From Oscillospiraceae bacterium (GTDB taxonomy: Bacteria > Bacillota > Clostridia > Oscillospirales > WRJC01), in NCBI GenBank assembly GCA_009783265.1, contig WRHM01000004.1, positions 1 to 64,000 of the forward strand: a stretch of DNA of 64,000 nucleotides, written 5' to 3'. The position numbers were made by a program, and so were the translations under genes. Positions within the stretch are counted from its first letter, which is position 1; the number at the start of each line of letters is the position of its first letter. Below the pieces are notes generated by a model. The model did no database searches and was not told the DNA's origin. It worked only from the letters and a program-made list of their open reading frames with translations. Below are positions 1 to 8,536 of this stretch, piece after piece.

Positions 1-113
1 ATATCGGTGAGGGGCGATTCTTGAACTTCGGCGTCAGACTGCCAAGTATATGCTTCCTGTGCGTCGTCCATACGCATAGGGCGGAGGGTTAATCGCTCGG
101 TTTGAATTTTCAT
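1..113 (-). CDS. GNAT family N-acetyltransferase, N-terminal fragment
   Basis: Only the first 37 or so codons are inside the window; the gene runs off the left edge. The start codon is the ATG read from 113 on the minus strand. The visible N-terminus contains TERLTLRPM followed by DDAQEAY, the usual opening of RimJ/RimL-type acetyltransferases, which transfer an acetyl group from acetyl-CoA to an amine such as a protein N-terminus. The acetyl-CoA binding motif lies outside the window, so the substrate cannot be judged. The family call rests on the opening strand only. Confidence 0.7.
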   Translation of the reverse strand, partial: MKIQTERLTLRPMRMDDAQEAYTWQSDAEVQESPLTD

Positions 114-170
114 AATATTTTTTTCGCCCCTTCCTCGTCTAACATAAATAACCTATATTCATTTTACTTG

Positions 171-707
171 TTAAATAGCCAAATAGCGCAAGTCAAATTC
201 CAATCCGTCGCGAGTTACAAGCACATTCATCAAACATTGATTTTCAAGCCTCTTATCACCGTAATAACAAACGACTTCATTTGAATTTTGTTCTATATAC
301 CAATGTTCTGTTATAGGACTGCTTGAATATAAATCCAATTTGATTTTTCTGTCAAACGTAGTATTATCGACAGACCACACTTCGACTATCAAATCAGGAT
401 AACCCGCTATTTTTGTTTCTCTTTTATTATGCAAAAACGGATTTTTCTTAAACAGGAAAAAATCAGGCTGGACATAATTTAAATCATGTATTATTTCTTT
501 TGTAAATTCGTCAACATCTTTTATTTCGGTTACATCGACTAATCTTATAAAATCCAATTCTTTTTTCTCTCCCCAATAAACAAGTGCGCCTTCTTCGTGC
601 ATGGCATAAACTTCTTTTTTTTCTAACAAGTTTACAATTCTGCTGAAAAATGTTCCTGCTAATCTATTGTGTCTGGCTGTTGTTGACATTTTCATGAATA
701 TTTCCAT
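171..707 (-). CDS. Uma2 family (DUF820) putative nuclease-fold protein
   Basis: This is a 178-residue protein of the Uma2/DUF820 type, a PD-(D/E)XK nuclease-like fold of mostly unknown role that is widespread in accessory regions. The N-terminal part has a RHNRLAGTFF helix like the usual SPRHQ-type opening. The core then shows QPDFFLF and GYPDLIVEVWS, followed by a KIKLDLY segment, matching the family's D...E-x-x...K arrangement at roughly residues 90-140. The C-terminus has the EHWYIE motif of the EYWIVD type. Substrate and partner are not known. No restriction or toxin partner lies beside it. Confidence 0.75.
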   Translation of the reverse strand: MEIFMKMSTTARHNRLAGTFFSRIVNLLEKKEVYAMHEEGALVYWGEKKELDFIRLVDVTEIKDVDEFTKEIIHDLNYVQPDFFLFKKNPFLHNKRETKIAGYPDLIVEVWSVDNTTFDRKIKLDLYSSSPITEHWYIEQNSNEVVCYYGDKRLENQCLMNVLVTRDGLEFDLRYLAI

Positions 708-758
708 AATTAATTATTCCCCCCGTATACTATATAAATTTCGTCCTATGCGCTATTT

Positions 759-1700
759 CTATCTCACCAGTTCCGGAGAAAGATTTATTATATCCTCGAG
801 AATCTGCGCTATCTCGACAGGCGGGACTTTATTTGCCGTAATCATGTGCCTGCCTTTCGGGTCTTCCCTGAAATAAGTAAATCCGTTTTCATCTATTGTT
901 ATATTGCCTTTTTTCGATTCTTTGAATAATCCGTGAGTTCCCCTTACTGCGTAATAAACAGTCACCAAATCCCAGCTGTTTCTCCCGCCTGCTCCGTCGC
1001 AATAAATCTGATATGCTTTCGCGACCGGGTTTTTTTTCATATCTCCCATAGATATAAGCCGTGCGCCTGTTATAATCGAATATCCCATTTCAAACGGGCA
1101 GAAAACAATTTCGCCGTTAAAATTCCCAATAACATATCTTGCGGCTTCTATATCTGTATTTATATTAAATTCACAAAAGAAATCCGGATTCCCCGCCCTG
1201 AAATTCCCCGCCATGCACACAAGCTTCCTGACTTTTTTTTCTACGAGTTCAAGCCCGGTCAAACCGCTGTAGCCGTCAGGCTCCGACTGCATAAGATTTT
1301 TTATATTATTTAACATTCCTATAGTTATCAATACTACTGAATTATCTTCGGCTTTCTCGAGGGCTTCCCTGTAAATTGCCGTAACATCAGGTATAAGAGT
1401 ATGCTTAAACGAGTGCTCGAAATTTTCGGCTATATATTTATTATATTTCAGATAATCTTCGTTGTCTTTGCCCGGTCCCTCGGTTGATTTTAAAGTCCCG
1501 ACCGGTATTCCGTGCCTGCCGTAATACCAGTTTATAGCGTCGATACAGCACGCGCCTTCCGGGTGAACCGTACAGTTCCCCATAGCGAGGACTTTCGCCT
1601 CGCCGAAATCGCAGAGTTTGTTTAAAATTGCGATAGCTCCGGCATCATCACAGTCAGGTCCTATATCAGTATCAAGAATTACGTTTTTTAATCTATCCAT
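759..1700 (-). CDS. Nucleoside hydrolase (inosine-uridine type)
   Basis: This 313-residue protein has the length and signature of the inosine/uridine-preferring nucleoside hydrolase family. These enzymes cleave the N-glycosidic bond of ribonucleosides to free base and ribose in the cytosol. The calcium-binding motif DTDIGPDCDDAGA sits at residues 10-22. GNFRAGNPDFFCEFNINTD in the middle fits the region that holds further calcium and ribose ligands. An AGGAGG-type site precedes the ATG at 1700. The base preference cannot be read from the sequence. Confidence 0.88.
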   Translation of the reverse strand: MDRLKNVILDTDIGPDCDDAGAIAILNKLCDFGEAKVLAMGNCTVHPEGACCIDAINWYYGRHGIPVGTLKSTEGPGKDNEDYLKYNKYIAENFEHSFKHTLIPDVTAIYREALEKAEDNSVVLITIGMLNNIKNLMQSEPDGYSGLTGLELVEKKVRKLVCMAGNFRAGNPDFFCEFNINTDIEAARYVIGNFNGEIVFCPFEMGYSIITGARLISMGDMKKNPVAKAYQIYCDGAGGRNSWDLVTVYYAVRGTHGLFKESKKGNITIDENGFTYFREDPKGRHMITANKVPPVEIAQILEDIINLSPELVR

Positions 1701-1744
1701 GTTATCCTCCTATAATTTTTGATTTTACGTTGAATTTTATCTCC

Positions 1745-1772
1745 AGACGGCCGAGAACGGCCGTCACTACAA
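1745..1772. repeat. Family B palindromic repeat, short copy
   Basis: GACGGCC and GGCCGTC form a 7-bp inverted repeat around GAGAAC, followed by ACTACAA. The palindrome plus a CTACAA edge matches the Family B repeats scattered through the window. It lies between the AAC(3)-like gene and the nucleoside hydrolase and could also act as a weak hairpin terminator. Confidence 0.55.
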
Positions 1773-1778
1773 GTTTAT

Positions 1779-2555
1779 TTATTCATTCCCGAAAAAATCA
1801 ATATTTTTCTCAAGCAATTCAGCCGTAACGTTATATATATCCTTCGCTTTCTCGACAATACAATCCGCATTGCCGAATTTGCCTTTTAAAACAAGTCCCC
1901 GTTCTTCCATGTACGGCTGTATTTTATCATAATTTTCTGAAACTCCCCTGTCGTTTTTATCCCAGTGCCGACGCATTGGCCTGTCAAAAATTTTTCCGCC
2001 GGGCATTACTATTTTTAATTGCTGATAATATTCTGTCAGCCTGCCGGGCACGCCGCGCCATTCTTCGACTCCGTGAATATAAGTATTGCATTTTGTGCCG
2101 CACCCGAGAAAAATTATCTTGAAATCCATGTCCAGTAATTTTCCCCAGCAGCCTTTTCTCCCGCACGGCGTATCAATTAAATGCTCGTCTTTTACAAAAT
2201 ACTCTTTGTCTTTGCCTGTGATCGCGATAGAGTGCGTAGGGTGAAGCGAGCGCAAAACTCCTTTTCTTTTCCTGAACATTTCAGTCAGTATCCCGACGCA
2301 AGACGGCTCTTTTTCAGGGTCGAAAACAGTATGCTCCCCTTTTAGATTAATTTGCCGCCATGTATGCGCCGGCAGCGCGATATTGCCTTTATCCGCCAGA
2401 TATGCGATAAAAACATCTAAAACAATATCGGCTCCGCCCTCGACTTCGCCTATGCTTTTCATCGACGAATGAATCAAAACGTTATCGTCACGTTTTATCC
2501 CGAGATTTTTAAAATCCTCCGTCAGGCTGTCAAAATCATGTATTTTATTGTTCAT
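1779..2555 (-). CDS. AAC(3)-family N-acetyltransferase (aminoglycoside 3-N-acetyltransferase-like)
   Basis: The protein belongs to the AAC(3)/FrbF/YokD antibiotic acetyltransferase family. It shows the typical opening DDNVLIHSSMKSIG and GGADIVLD, then the LPAHTW loop and the SLHPTHSI segment holding the conserved catalytic-type His. Other ends of this frame begin 23 codons upstream, but the ATG at 2555 is preferred because ATGAGGATAATT gives it a GAGGA site. That start gives 258 residues, near the family norm. Many family members are not resistance enzymes, so aminoglycoside activity is not claimed. Confidence 0.82.
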   Translation of the reverse strand: MNNKIHDFDSLTEDFKNLGIKRDDNVLIHSSMKSIGEVEGGADIVLDVFIAYLADKGNIALPAHTWRQINLKGEHTVFDPEKEPSCVGILTEMFRKRKGVLRSLHPTHSIAITGKDKEYFVKDEHLIDTPCGRKGCWGKLLDMDFKIIFLGCGTKCNTYIHGVEEWRGVPGRLTEYYQQLKIVMPGGKIFDRPMRRHWDKNDRGVSENYDKIQPYMEERGLVLKGKFGNADCIVEKAKDIYNVTAELLEKNIDFFGNE

Positions 2556-2605
2556 AATTATCCTCATAAAAATATAAAAATATATAATATATTTGTCATA
2601 AAACT

Positions 2606-2730
2606 TTAAAAACCCCTCCGTCACTTCGTGACACCTCCCCTATCAGGGGAGGCAAAGATTATTTCGCCCAAAGCCTCCCCTATCAGGGGAGGGGAACCGC
2701 CTCAGCGGTGGTGGGGTCTTATGACAAGCC
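2606..2730. repeat. Family A two-hairpin repeat, tail-to-tail pair, intergenic
   Basis: Two Family A modules lie in inverted orientation. The first reads GTCACTTCGTGAC (hairpin 1), then ACACC, then CTCCCCTATCAGGGGAGG (hairpin 2). The second is reversed and ends in a CCGCCTCAGCGG hairpin. Both carry the same CCCCTATCAGGGG hairpin. This is the clearest intergenic copy and helps define the module that is also found inside coding genes further along. Confidence 0.8.
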
Positions 2731-2788
2731 CAGTTTCCTGTACAATAATTATATAACAAAAATAAATTATTGTCAATATTAATTCGCT

Positions 2789-3643
2789 TTAAATATAATC
2801 CCTCGCGTGTTTCTCCAGCCATTTCGCCACTCCGTCGTTGTCGTTTGAATCTATTATACCTGTCGCAATATTTTTTATTTCGTCTATAGCGTTTGCCGGG
2901 GCGTATTTTTCGTCGCAAAAATTAAACATTGGTATATCGTTTGTATTGTCGCCGAAACATACTATTTTATCAGCTCCGACTAATTCTTTGACTTTTTTTA
3001 CGCCAAAATCTTTTGTTGCGTCAAATCTTATAATTTCAAGCCAGTATGTCTTATTGCCGTATTCGTCTTTGTATGTATCTTCGGCAATATGATACGCGAA
3101 ATACTCGCTTAAGTTTAAAATATTCAATATTTTTTGTAATTCTGCCGAAGATTTTCCGAAAAAAATAATATTGTGAATCTCGCCGTCATAAAATTTACCG
3201 TAATCATTTACGGGACGCCGTCTTTTATCGTTTCTTCGGGTTTCAAGAAAAGATCTCATCTCGTCGTTTTCTTTGCCTTGAATCCATGAAACACGTTCAG
3301 CCCCGTCAATAAACGCATAAACCATCGGAAAAAATTTATTGTCTTGAATTTTGTTTATTAATTCTGAGATTATATCTTTATCAAAAATTCGCTTTTCAAA
3401 ATAATCGCCGGTTTTGGGATTTTGTACGCATACGCCGTTTTTATGAACTGCCGGATATTTAAAATTTATATCCCCAATAACTTTTAAAGCTGTCAGATAT
3501 GACCTTGCAGTCGCATACGTGAAAATTAAGCCTTTATCTATTAAATTATTTATTATTTTCGCCGTTACCGGGGTGATTTTTTCGTTTGAGTTTAGAAGAG
3601 TACCGTCCAGATCCGTTATAAATAAAGTTTTAGTTTTACCCAT
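2789..3643 (-). CDS. Cof-type HAD-IIB family phosphatase
   Basis: This 284-residue HAD phosphatase has motif I LFITDLDGTLLNS near the N-terminus, with the nucleophile Asp and general acid Asp. A TARS segment follows (motif II region), and CFGDNTNDIPMF near residue 235 gives the motif IV acidic pair. The large cap between motifs II and III is of the Cof (IIB) kind, acting on small phosphorylated sugars or cofactors in the cytosol. The gene starts 4 bp after the end of the upstream acetyltransferase, so the two are probably co-transcribed. Confidence 0.9.
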   Translation of the reverse strand: MGKTKTLFITDLDGTLLNSNEKITPVTAKIINNLIDKGLIFTYATARSYLTALKVIGDINFKYPAVHKNGVCVQNPKTGDYFEKRIFDKDIISELINKIQDNKFFPMVYAFIDGAERVSWIQGKENDEMRSFLETRRNDKRRRPVNDYGKFYDGEIHNIIFFGKSSAELQKILNILNLSEYFAYHIAEDTYKDEYGNKTYWLEIIRFDATKDFGVKKVKELVGADKIVCFGDNTNDIPMFNFCDEKYAPANAIDEIKNIATGIIDSNDNDGVAKWLEKHARDYI

Positions 3644-3647
3644 ATTT

Positions 3648-4163
3648 TTATATTATAGCCTCCATAAATCCCACAGTAAACGGTTTTGGATTATCAGGAA
3701 AAAATTTCGTTCCCGTTTGGGTAAATCCGTTTGAAATATACCAGTTTTTTAAGATTTCATTTTCTTCGACTATTCCGATCGTTATCTTTTGACCGTAAAG
3801 TTCTTTGACTTTACACTTTGCGAAATCAACAAGCGCATGGCCGTAACCGTTATGCCTAAATTCAGGCAGAACAGAAAGCATTTTAAGTTCGTAAATATTT
3901 TCTTCTAATTTTTGTAACGCGGCAAATCCAATTATAACATCACCGTTTTTAGTCTTATTTGTGATAAACAGCCCGAATTGCATTATCCCGAAATTTTTCT
4001 CGCTCACAAGCCGTTCTGTTTTAATAAACGCTCTGTGCTTAGGACAGTTTTGTTCAGTCAACCCGAATTGTTTCGCAACCGTCAAAAAACTTTGCCTTAT
4101 AACTTCAGCGCATTTTTCAAGTTCTGATTCGCATACTTCCCTGATATAAAAATCTTCGCGCAT
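3648..4163 (-). CDS. GNAT family N-acetyltransferase
   Basis: The 171-residue protein has the GNAT fold. MLSVLPEFRHNGYGHALVDFA around residues 95-115 is motif A, the acetyl-CoA pyrophosphate loop (R-x-x-G-x-G). ENEILKNWYISNGF follows as motif B, the common NxxAxxFYxKxGF-type ending. The upstream frame contains CPKHRAF, typical of a subgroup in Clostridia. It forms a tight two-gene unit with the HAD phosphatase 4 bp downstream. The substrate is unknown. Confidence 0.85.
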   Translation of the reverse strand: MREDFYIREVCESELEKCAEVIRQSFLTVAKQFGLTEQNCPKHRAFIKTERLVSEKNFGIMQFGLFITNKTKNGDVIIGFAALQKLEENIYELKMLSVLPEFRHNGYGHALVDFAKCKVKELYGQKITIGIVEENEILKNWYISNGFTQTGTKFFPDNPKPFTVGFMEAII

Positions 4164-4189
4164 GAAAAAAATTCCCCCATATATTAAAT

Positions 4190-4219
4190 TTCAGGGCGGG
4201 AAAACCCCGCCCTTACTAC
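4190..4219. repeat. Family B palindromic repeat / possible terminator hairpin
   Basis: GGGCGGG, AAAA and CCCCGCCC make a 7-8 bp GC-rich hairpin ending in TACTACAA. It lies just after the M23-like gene on the minus strand. No strong T-run follows, so it may be a repeat rather than an intrinsic terminator. Confidence 0.55.
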
Positions 4220-4251
4220 AAATTAAACCCAAAATAATAATTAATAATTAT

Positions 4252-6012
4252 TTATTCGCTGTCTTCTCCGGATTCTTCAGGCTCAGTTTCTTCAGCCGCC
4301 TCAGGCATATCCGTATCGTCCATATCCTCGATACTTATACTATCGTCAGAATCAAGTTCAGGATTTATCGAAGTTCCCGAATTTACGACAGAGTCAATTC
4401 CCGGTACGCCGTTGGCTATAAGCGCCACAGGATTTACAAAAATATTCTTTACAGATACCGCAAAATATAAATTATTATTAAACGTCGTAAACAGCCCTGT
4501 CATTCCTCCGGTTCCTATCTGCTGGCCTTTTATTACCCCGTCGCCCACTTTTACGTTTATTTCATCAAGATGCCCGTACCATGTTTTTATCCCCATTCCG
4601 TGATCTATAACAATTAACTTACCGTCGTCCGGGATTTCGCCTGCAAAAATTACTTTTCCTGTGTTAGACGCTATAATCGAATCGCCTTTCGCCAAATCTA
4701 TGTTTATCCCGTTATTTATATATGCGTTGCCCATATTTACAGTCACTTTCCAGCCGTATTCCAATAAAACCGGGCCCTCTTTCGGCATAATAAATTTATC
4801 CGTCCAGTATTTTTCGTCATTCCCGGTCGATACGGTGAAAATTTCGTTATATTTTGCCTGCTTCTCCGTCTTAGCCGATTCCGATAAGTTCTTGCTCACA
4901 GTCTCGTCGCCTGCGCCTATATTTTTGCTCTGGGTTTCTTTTTCGTTTATTTTAAGATAATAATCTATTGGGTCGTTTACGTCGCTTGTCAGAGTTAAAT
5001 TAAACGTCTTGCCGGTAAAATCTGCCCCTATCGGGATAAGCGCGATTTTATTTGTCCCGATCGAAACGAATTTTGTCTCGTAGCCTATATCAGTCGTAAG
5101 GGTCAAAACTTCATCTTCGCTCATGTTATAAGCCATAATCGCAACTATATCTCCGGGTTCAGCCTCTGTCTGAGATATGTCAAACTTAGCCGTGACATAA
5201 TATTTCACGTCTAAAACATAAGTCGCTTTGCCGTAATAATCATTTAATTCGTCTTCATACCATTCGGCATTTAAAGTATACTGCAAATCTTTCATTTCGT
5301 CCAACACAAAATTTTCGACGAAATTGCTGTATATATCGCTGTAGATTAATTCTTTGTCAGAAATAACATCAACAGACAGCATATCCGGCTCAATATTAAA
5401 TTTTATATCAAACGGCCTGTTCTGATGATCTATGGCTTTATTTGACGGGCTGATAGTACTCGGGACCGTTGACGGGTAAAACCCGTCAGATTTTTTCAGC
5501 ATCCATTCTCCGCCGCTCGGATAGATTTTCACGGCATTCTCACCCTCATACAAAACAGCGACGGGTATAGTATTATTATCATAAATCATATCAGCCAACG
5601 TAGTATCAAGTATCCTTTTTGCGTCCTGCTCTTTCATAAGCAATAAATCCTGATCTGAATTCATGATAAGGCAGTCGTTCGGATTTAAAGAAAGATACAT
5701 GCCGTAAACAAACTGCTTGTCGCCTTTATAAAATTTAAGTATAAGCGGCTGCTCATAGGCAAGATCCCTGCTCGCGTCGTTGACTTTTGTCGCGTTGTCC
5801 AGAGTTTTTATCCAGATTTTTACATCGTTGCCCGTATATTCTGCCATAACATGATTGTCTTTGTCCGCGATTTCGATTTTGGTCGTATTTTCGACTGTAA
5901 AATTATCCGAAGAAATAAGATATATATTATATATCGCGAAGTATGTAGGTATAAACAATATTAAAAACAAAATAATACGCAAAATCCAGCTCGTTTTTTT
6001 AGTGTTATCCAT
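4252..6012 (-). CDS. Membrane-anchored protein with degenerate M23 (LytM) domain
   Basis: The 586-residue protein starts with a short basic tail and one membrane span (residues 8-30). A long beta-rich region follows (40-400), then an M23/LytM domain (about 430-545), then an acidic tail rich in Glu and Asp. The M23 metal ligands are largely lost. The HxGxD position reads NNGINI, and the final HxH reads NLYF; only HGMGIKTWYGHL is retained. It is therefore probably not a peptidase. The domain plan, one span plus an inactive LytM domain, resembles SpoIIQ, which pairs with SpoIIIAH, and spoIIIAH lies about 1.8 kb away. It is much longer than usual SpoIIQ, so the role is an inference. Confidence 0.7.
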   Translation of the reverse strand: MDNTKKTSWILRIILFLILFIPTYFAIYNIYLISSDNFTVENTTKIEIADKDNHVMAEYTGNDVKIWIKTLDNATKVNDASRDLAYEQPLILKFYKGDKQFVYGMYLSLNPNDCLIMNSDQDLLLMKEQDAKRILDTTLADMIYDNNTIPVAVLYEGENAVKIYPSGGEWMLKKSDGFYPSTVPSTISPSNKAIDHQNRPFDIKFNIEPDMLSVDVISDKELIYSDIYSNFVENFVLDEMKDLQYTLNAEWYEDELNDYYGKATYVLDVKYYVTAKFDISQTEAEPGDIVAIMAYNMSEDEVLTLTTDIGYETKFVSIGTNKIALIPIGADFTGKTFNLTLTSDVNDPIDYYLKINEKETQSKNIGAGDETVSKNLSESAKTEKQAKYNEIFTVSTGNDEKYWTDKFIMPKEGPVLLEYGWKVTVNMGNAYINNGINIDLAKGDSIIASNTGKVIFAGEIPDDGKLIVIDHGMGIKTWYGHLDEINVKVGDGVIKGQQIGTGGMTGLFTTFNNNLYFAVSVKNIFVNPVALIANGVPGIDSVVNSGTSINPELDSDDSISIEDMDDTDMPEAAEETEPEESGEDSE

Positions 6013-6163
6013 TTTTATGTTTCATCCCTTTTTATCCCTAATATTTATTTTTTATTTTGATTATATATTTTTTGCGTTTTTTTACTATATTTTATTATAT
6101 ACACTTATTATATAGAAATTTGTATAAATAATCAAGGCTTTTTGAAAATATTTTTTATATAAA

Positions 6164-6196
6164 AAAGCAATGGCGAAAATTATCTGCCATTGCTTT
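6164..6196 (-). terminator. Rho-independent terminator after lipoprotein gene
   Basis: AAAGCAATGGC and GCCATTGCTTT form a perfect 11-bp stem with an 11-nt loop. On the minus strand it is followed by TTTTTTATAT. It ends the lipoprotein gene that stops at 6244 and shields the M23 gene. Confidence 0.85.
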
Positions 6197-6243
6197 ATTG
6201 AATTGTGTAGTTTTATTATTGATAATATAATTTAACATCAAAA

Positions 6244-6948
6244 TCACTCATCATCATCATCATCCCAAATCTCGTCTAAAATTATGTAGACATCGCTGTA
6301 CTCATAAGAAATCAATTCGATTGACACGCACCTCGAACTTGGCTTACCATCATTCCAAAAGTTTTCGACATCATCGCACATTGCATCTTCTAATGCCACT
6401 AACTTTAATTGTGCGCGTATAATTGGTGATTCTTCATTATCGAATCTATATGCATTTACATTCAAATAATATTCTGTTCCAGGTATAAATTCGCTAATTG
6501 TGGCAAAATCATTTTCATTAAATTTTTTAACACGTAATGGATAGGCGCTAACATATCCTTCAATCGCTAATTGCATTTCGTAATCTGAAATTCCACTACG
6601 CTCTAGTCTTACGTCTTCGTTTTCACACATTACTTTGATTATACCGTCAAATTCTAAAAATAAAACTAAACCAAAAGGCGAAATCACGCCCCCTGTTTCT
6701 AAAGTGCACATTTCGCCTTGAGGAGCCATTATTCTGGCATCGTTAATTTTCAAACGTTCAAGATTGTATTCAGTTATGCCAAAGTCATAATATATGGGTT
6801 CGTTCATATTGACACTTTCATCAAAGAGATATGCGCTTATTTTCAGAGCGTCTTTTATGGTGTAGTTATACTCTTGATTTTCATTCGTGCATGAACTAAA
6901 ATTCATCAAAACTATACTTATCCATAATACTATTATTATTTTTTTCAT
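6244..6948 (-). CDS. Hypothetical lipoprotein
   Basis: I do not recognise a family. The N-terminus has a lysine pair, a hydrophobic stretch and a lipobox ending FSSC at about residue 20, so it should be a membrane-anchored lipoprotein. The mature part is rich in Glu and Asp, ends in a run of aspartates, and has no catalytic motif I can name. The ATG at 6948 is preferred over the one at 6954, which sits only two bases after GGAGG. Similar small lipoproteins recur in this window (13.5, 13.8 and 26.5 kb). Confidence 0.7.
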   Translation of the reverse strand: MKKIIIVLWISIVLMNFSSCTNENQEYNYTIKDALKISAYLFDESVNMNEPIYYDFGITEYNLERLKINDARIMAPQGEMCTLETGGVISPFGLVLFLEFDGIIKVMCENEDVRLERSGISDYEMQLAIEGYVSAYPLRVKKFNENDFATISEFIPGTEYYLNVNAYRFDNEESPIIRAQLKLVALEDAMCDDVENFWNDGKPSSRCVSIELISYEYSDVYIILDEIWDDDDDE

Positions 6949-6985
6949 ATTCATTGCCTCCTATATAAATATTAGATAAAACATC

Positions 6986-7007
6986 CCCCGTAACAAAAGC
7001 TACGGGG
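6986..7007 (-). terminator. Hairpin between two secreted-protein genes
   Basis: CCCCGTA and TACGGGG form a perfect 7-bp stem with an 8-nt loop, followed on the minus strand by GATGTTTTATC. It probably ends the small cysteine-rich gene upstream. The T-run is weak. Confidence 0.5.
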
Positions 7008-7087
7008 AATATTTTCATTAAATATAATTTTGAACGTTTTGAAATTGATTTAAACGTCATTTTTATAAAATCCATACAGATTAGTTA

Positions 7088-7318
7088 TTATTGCGGATGC
7101 GGAGGACCAGGGCAACTAGTATAATTCATTTTATGCCAGGGAGTGAAAATTACGCCACATCTTGAACAATAACTTTCTTCTTCACAATAACATCCGCCGC
7201 CTGATTTAACATGGTTTCTTACTCGTATTGTAGAACCATAGGGATGGTCACAAGCTTCTTCTTCGGCATTTACTGAAAAAATTAGCATAAGACTCATAAG
7301 CATTGATATTATCAGCAC
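7088..7318 (-). CDS. Small secreted Cys/His-rich protein with an apparent frameshift in its signal peptide
   Basis: The open frame begins at GTG 7318 and reads a hydrophobic stretch ending SVNA. A 50-residue mature part follows with six Cys, including CYC and CSRC pairs, and three His, suggesting a metal or disulfide-stabilised secreted peptide. The better ribosome site, AAAGGAG, lies ahead of an ATG at 7347 that opens MKKSKK but stops after 11 codons. One extra A in the A6 run at about 7331-7336 would join the two frames into a complete signal peptide. It is therefore a frameshifted gene, a phase-variable tract or a sequencing error. No family is recognised. Confidence 0.55.
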   Translation of the reverse strand: MLIISMLMSLMLIFSVNAEEEACDHPYGSTIRVRNHVKSGGGCYCEEESYCSRCGVIFTPWHKMNYTSCPGPPHPQ

Positions 7319-7578
7319 AAATGAAATAATTTTTTAGATTTTTTCATATGTATTTTACTCCTTTAAAATTTAACACTAATTTAAAAATCTATTCATAACT
7401 TTATGGCAATATATTAAAATCGAGGATATTTCAGTGGGTTCAAAGTGTCAATTTACGCGTTTATAGAGTTTCACCGCTCGCGTGTATATTTAATCAAAAC
7501 ATTGGGCTCATATCTCCTCTCTTAATAATATATGCCCACAACAGCCATAAATTGCGGTATATATTTATTTTATTCCTT

Positions 7579-7604
7579 GGGGTAGCATATTAGCGTATGC
7601 TGCC
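7579..7604. repeat. Inverted repeat in a 480-bp gene-free stretch
   Basis: GGTAGCATA and TATGCTGCC form a 9-bp stem (one G-T pair) with a 6-nt loop. The surrounding stretch, about 7350-7780, is AT-rich and has no open frame I would call. This is the only clear structure in it. No T-run follows on either side, so a terminator role is doubtful. Confidence 0.45.
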
Positions 7605-7783
7605 TCTTCTATATTTATCCTCAATATAATATCTGGTCTATTTACTTTTGTAAAAAATTACCCTATTTATATATTACCATAATTTTCTACAGAATGCAAC
7701 AGATTTTAGATTTTTTTTGCATTTTCCACCATTCCCACAATTTTCCGCATTATTTTTTGTATATTTTTACAACAAAAATCAAA

Positions 7784-7809
7784 GAGCGGGAAAATCCCGC
7801 CCTGCAATT
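7784..7809 (-). terminator. Family B-like hairpin after spoIIIAH
   Basis: On the minus strand the sequence is GGGCGGGA, TT, TCCCGCTC, then TTTGATTTTTG. It sits 20 bp after the spoIIIAH stop and probably ends the operon. Its outer edge TGCAATT is shared with another Family B copy at 28.5 kb. Confidence 0.6.
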
Positions 7810-7829
7810 AAATTTATAATATTTTAATT

Positions 7830-8474
7830 TTATGTCCTCTCAACTATTTTGACGTTGCCCGGGTTAATTCCGGCCTGCTCGTAAACTATTTCTTTTATCT
7901 GCGCGACTTCATTTGGCATAAGCCCGTCTGTCTTTACTATAATATTCGCGACTTCGCCGCTCACTACCGCAACACAGTCTATAAATCCCTTGGCTTTTAC
8001 CAAAACTTCTATATTTGCCTCTTTTTCTATTTCACTTGCCATAGTTTCAATATCTTTTAACGCTTTATCTTTTATATCAGGCATTGCTTCGGCGTTATTT
8101 ATTATATCATTGAGCAGTTCGAGGGATTCGTCCCTTGCCCTCCTTCTGCTTACCGTAGCTATCGCGAAATAATTTTCCTCGGCAATACTGCCGCTTTGCA
8201 AATCCGCGTCGTTCATTCCCAGTTCTCCCATTCCCGATCCCATATCCTCAGAATCGGCGTCAAAATTCATGTTGTCAACAAGCGCGGCCTGCCCGAATAC
8301 TTTTGAATCTTCATAGTCATAATAATACGAGTCATTGTCCATCAGATACCCGTCGGGAATATCTGTGTCGCCTACCTGTAAAGTCAGATTCAAGTAAACC
8401 GCTATTCCTATGAGTAAAATCCCCGAAATTATTATTATATTCTTTTTCCCTATCGCTGACAGTATTTTTTTCAT
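7830..8474 (-). CDS. spoIIIAH: Stage III sporulation protein AH
   Basis: The 214-residue protein has an N-terminal membrane span (about residues 10-30), a variable acidic linker, and a C-terminal YscJ/FliF-like ring-building domain. DGLMPNEVAQIKEIVYEQAGI is the usual SpoIIIAH ending. In the family it forms, with SpoIIQ from the forespore side, the channel ring between mother cell and forespore. The length is close to the Bacillus protein (218). It is the last gene of the spoIIIA cluster, 62 bp after spoIIIAG. Confidence 0.92.
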   Translation of the reverse strand: MKKILSAIGKKNIIIISGILLIGIAVYLNLTLQVGDTDIPDGYLMDNDSYYYDYEDSKVFGQAALVDNMNFDADSEDMGSGMGELGMNDADLQSGSIAEENYFAIATVSRRRARDESLELLNDIINNAEAMPDIKDKALKDIETMASEIEKEANIEVLVKAKGFIDCVAVVSGEVANIIVKTDGLMPNEVAQIKEIVYEQAGINPGNVKIVERT

Positions 8475-8536
8475 GTTATATTTTCTCCCTTTTAAACAAA
8501 AATTTTATAAATTTATAAATTATAGATTTTATATAT

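Noticed and set aside
4252..6012. Active M23 endopeptidase
   Set aside because: The first His and Asp ligands and the last HxH are replaced, so catalysis is unlikely.
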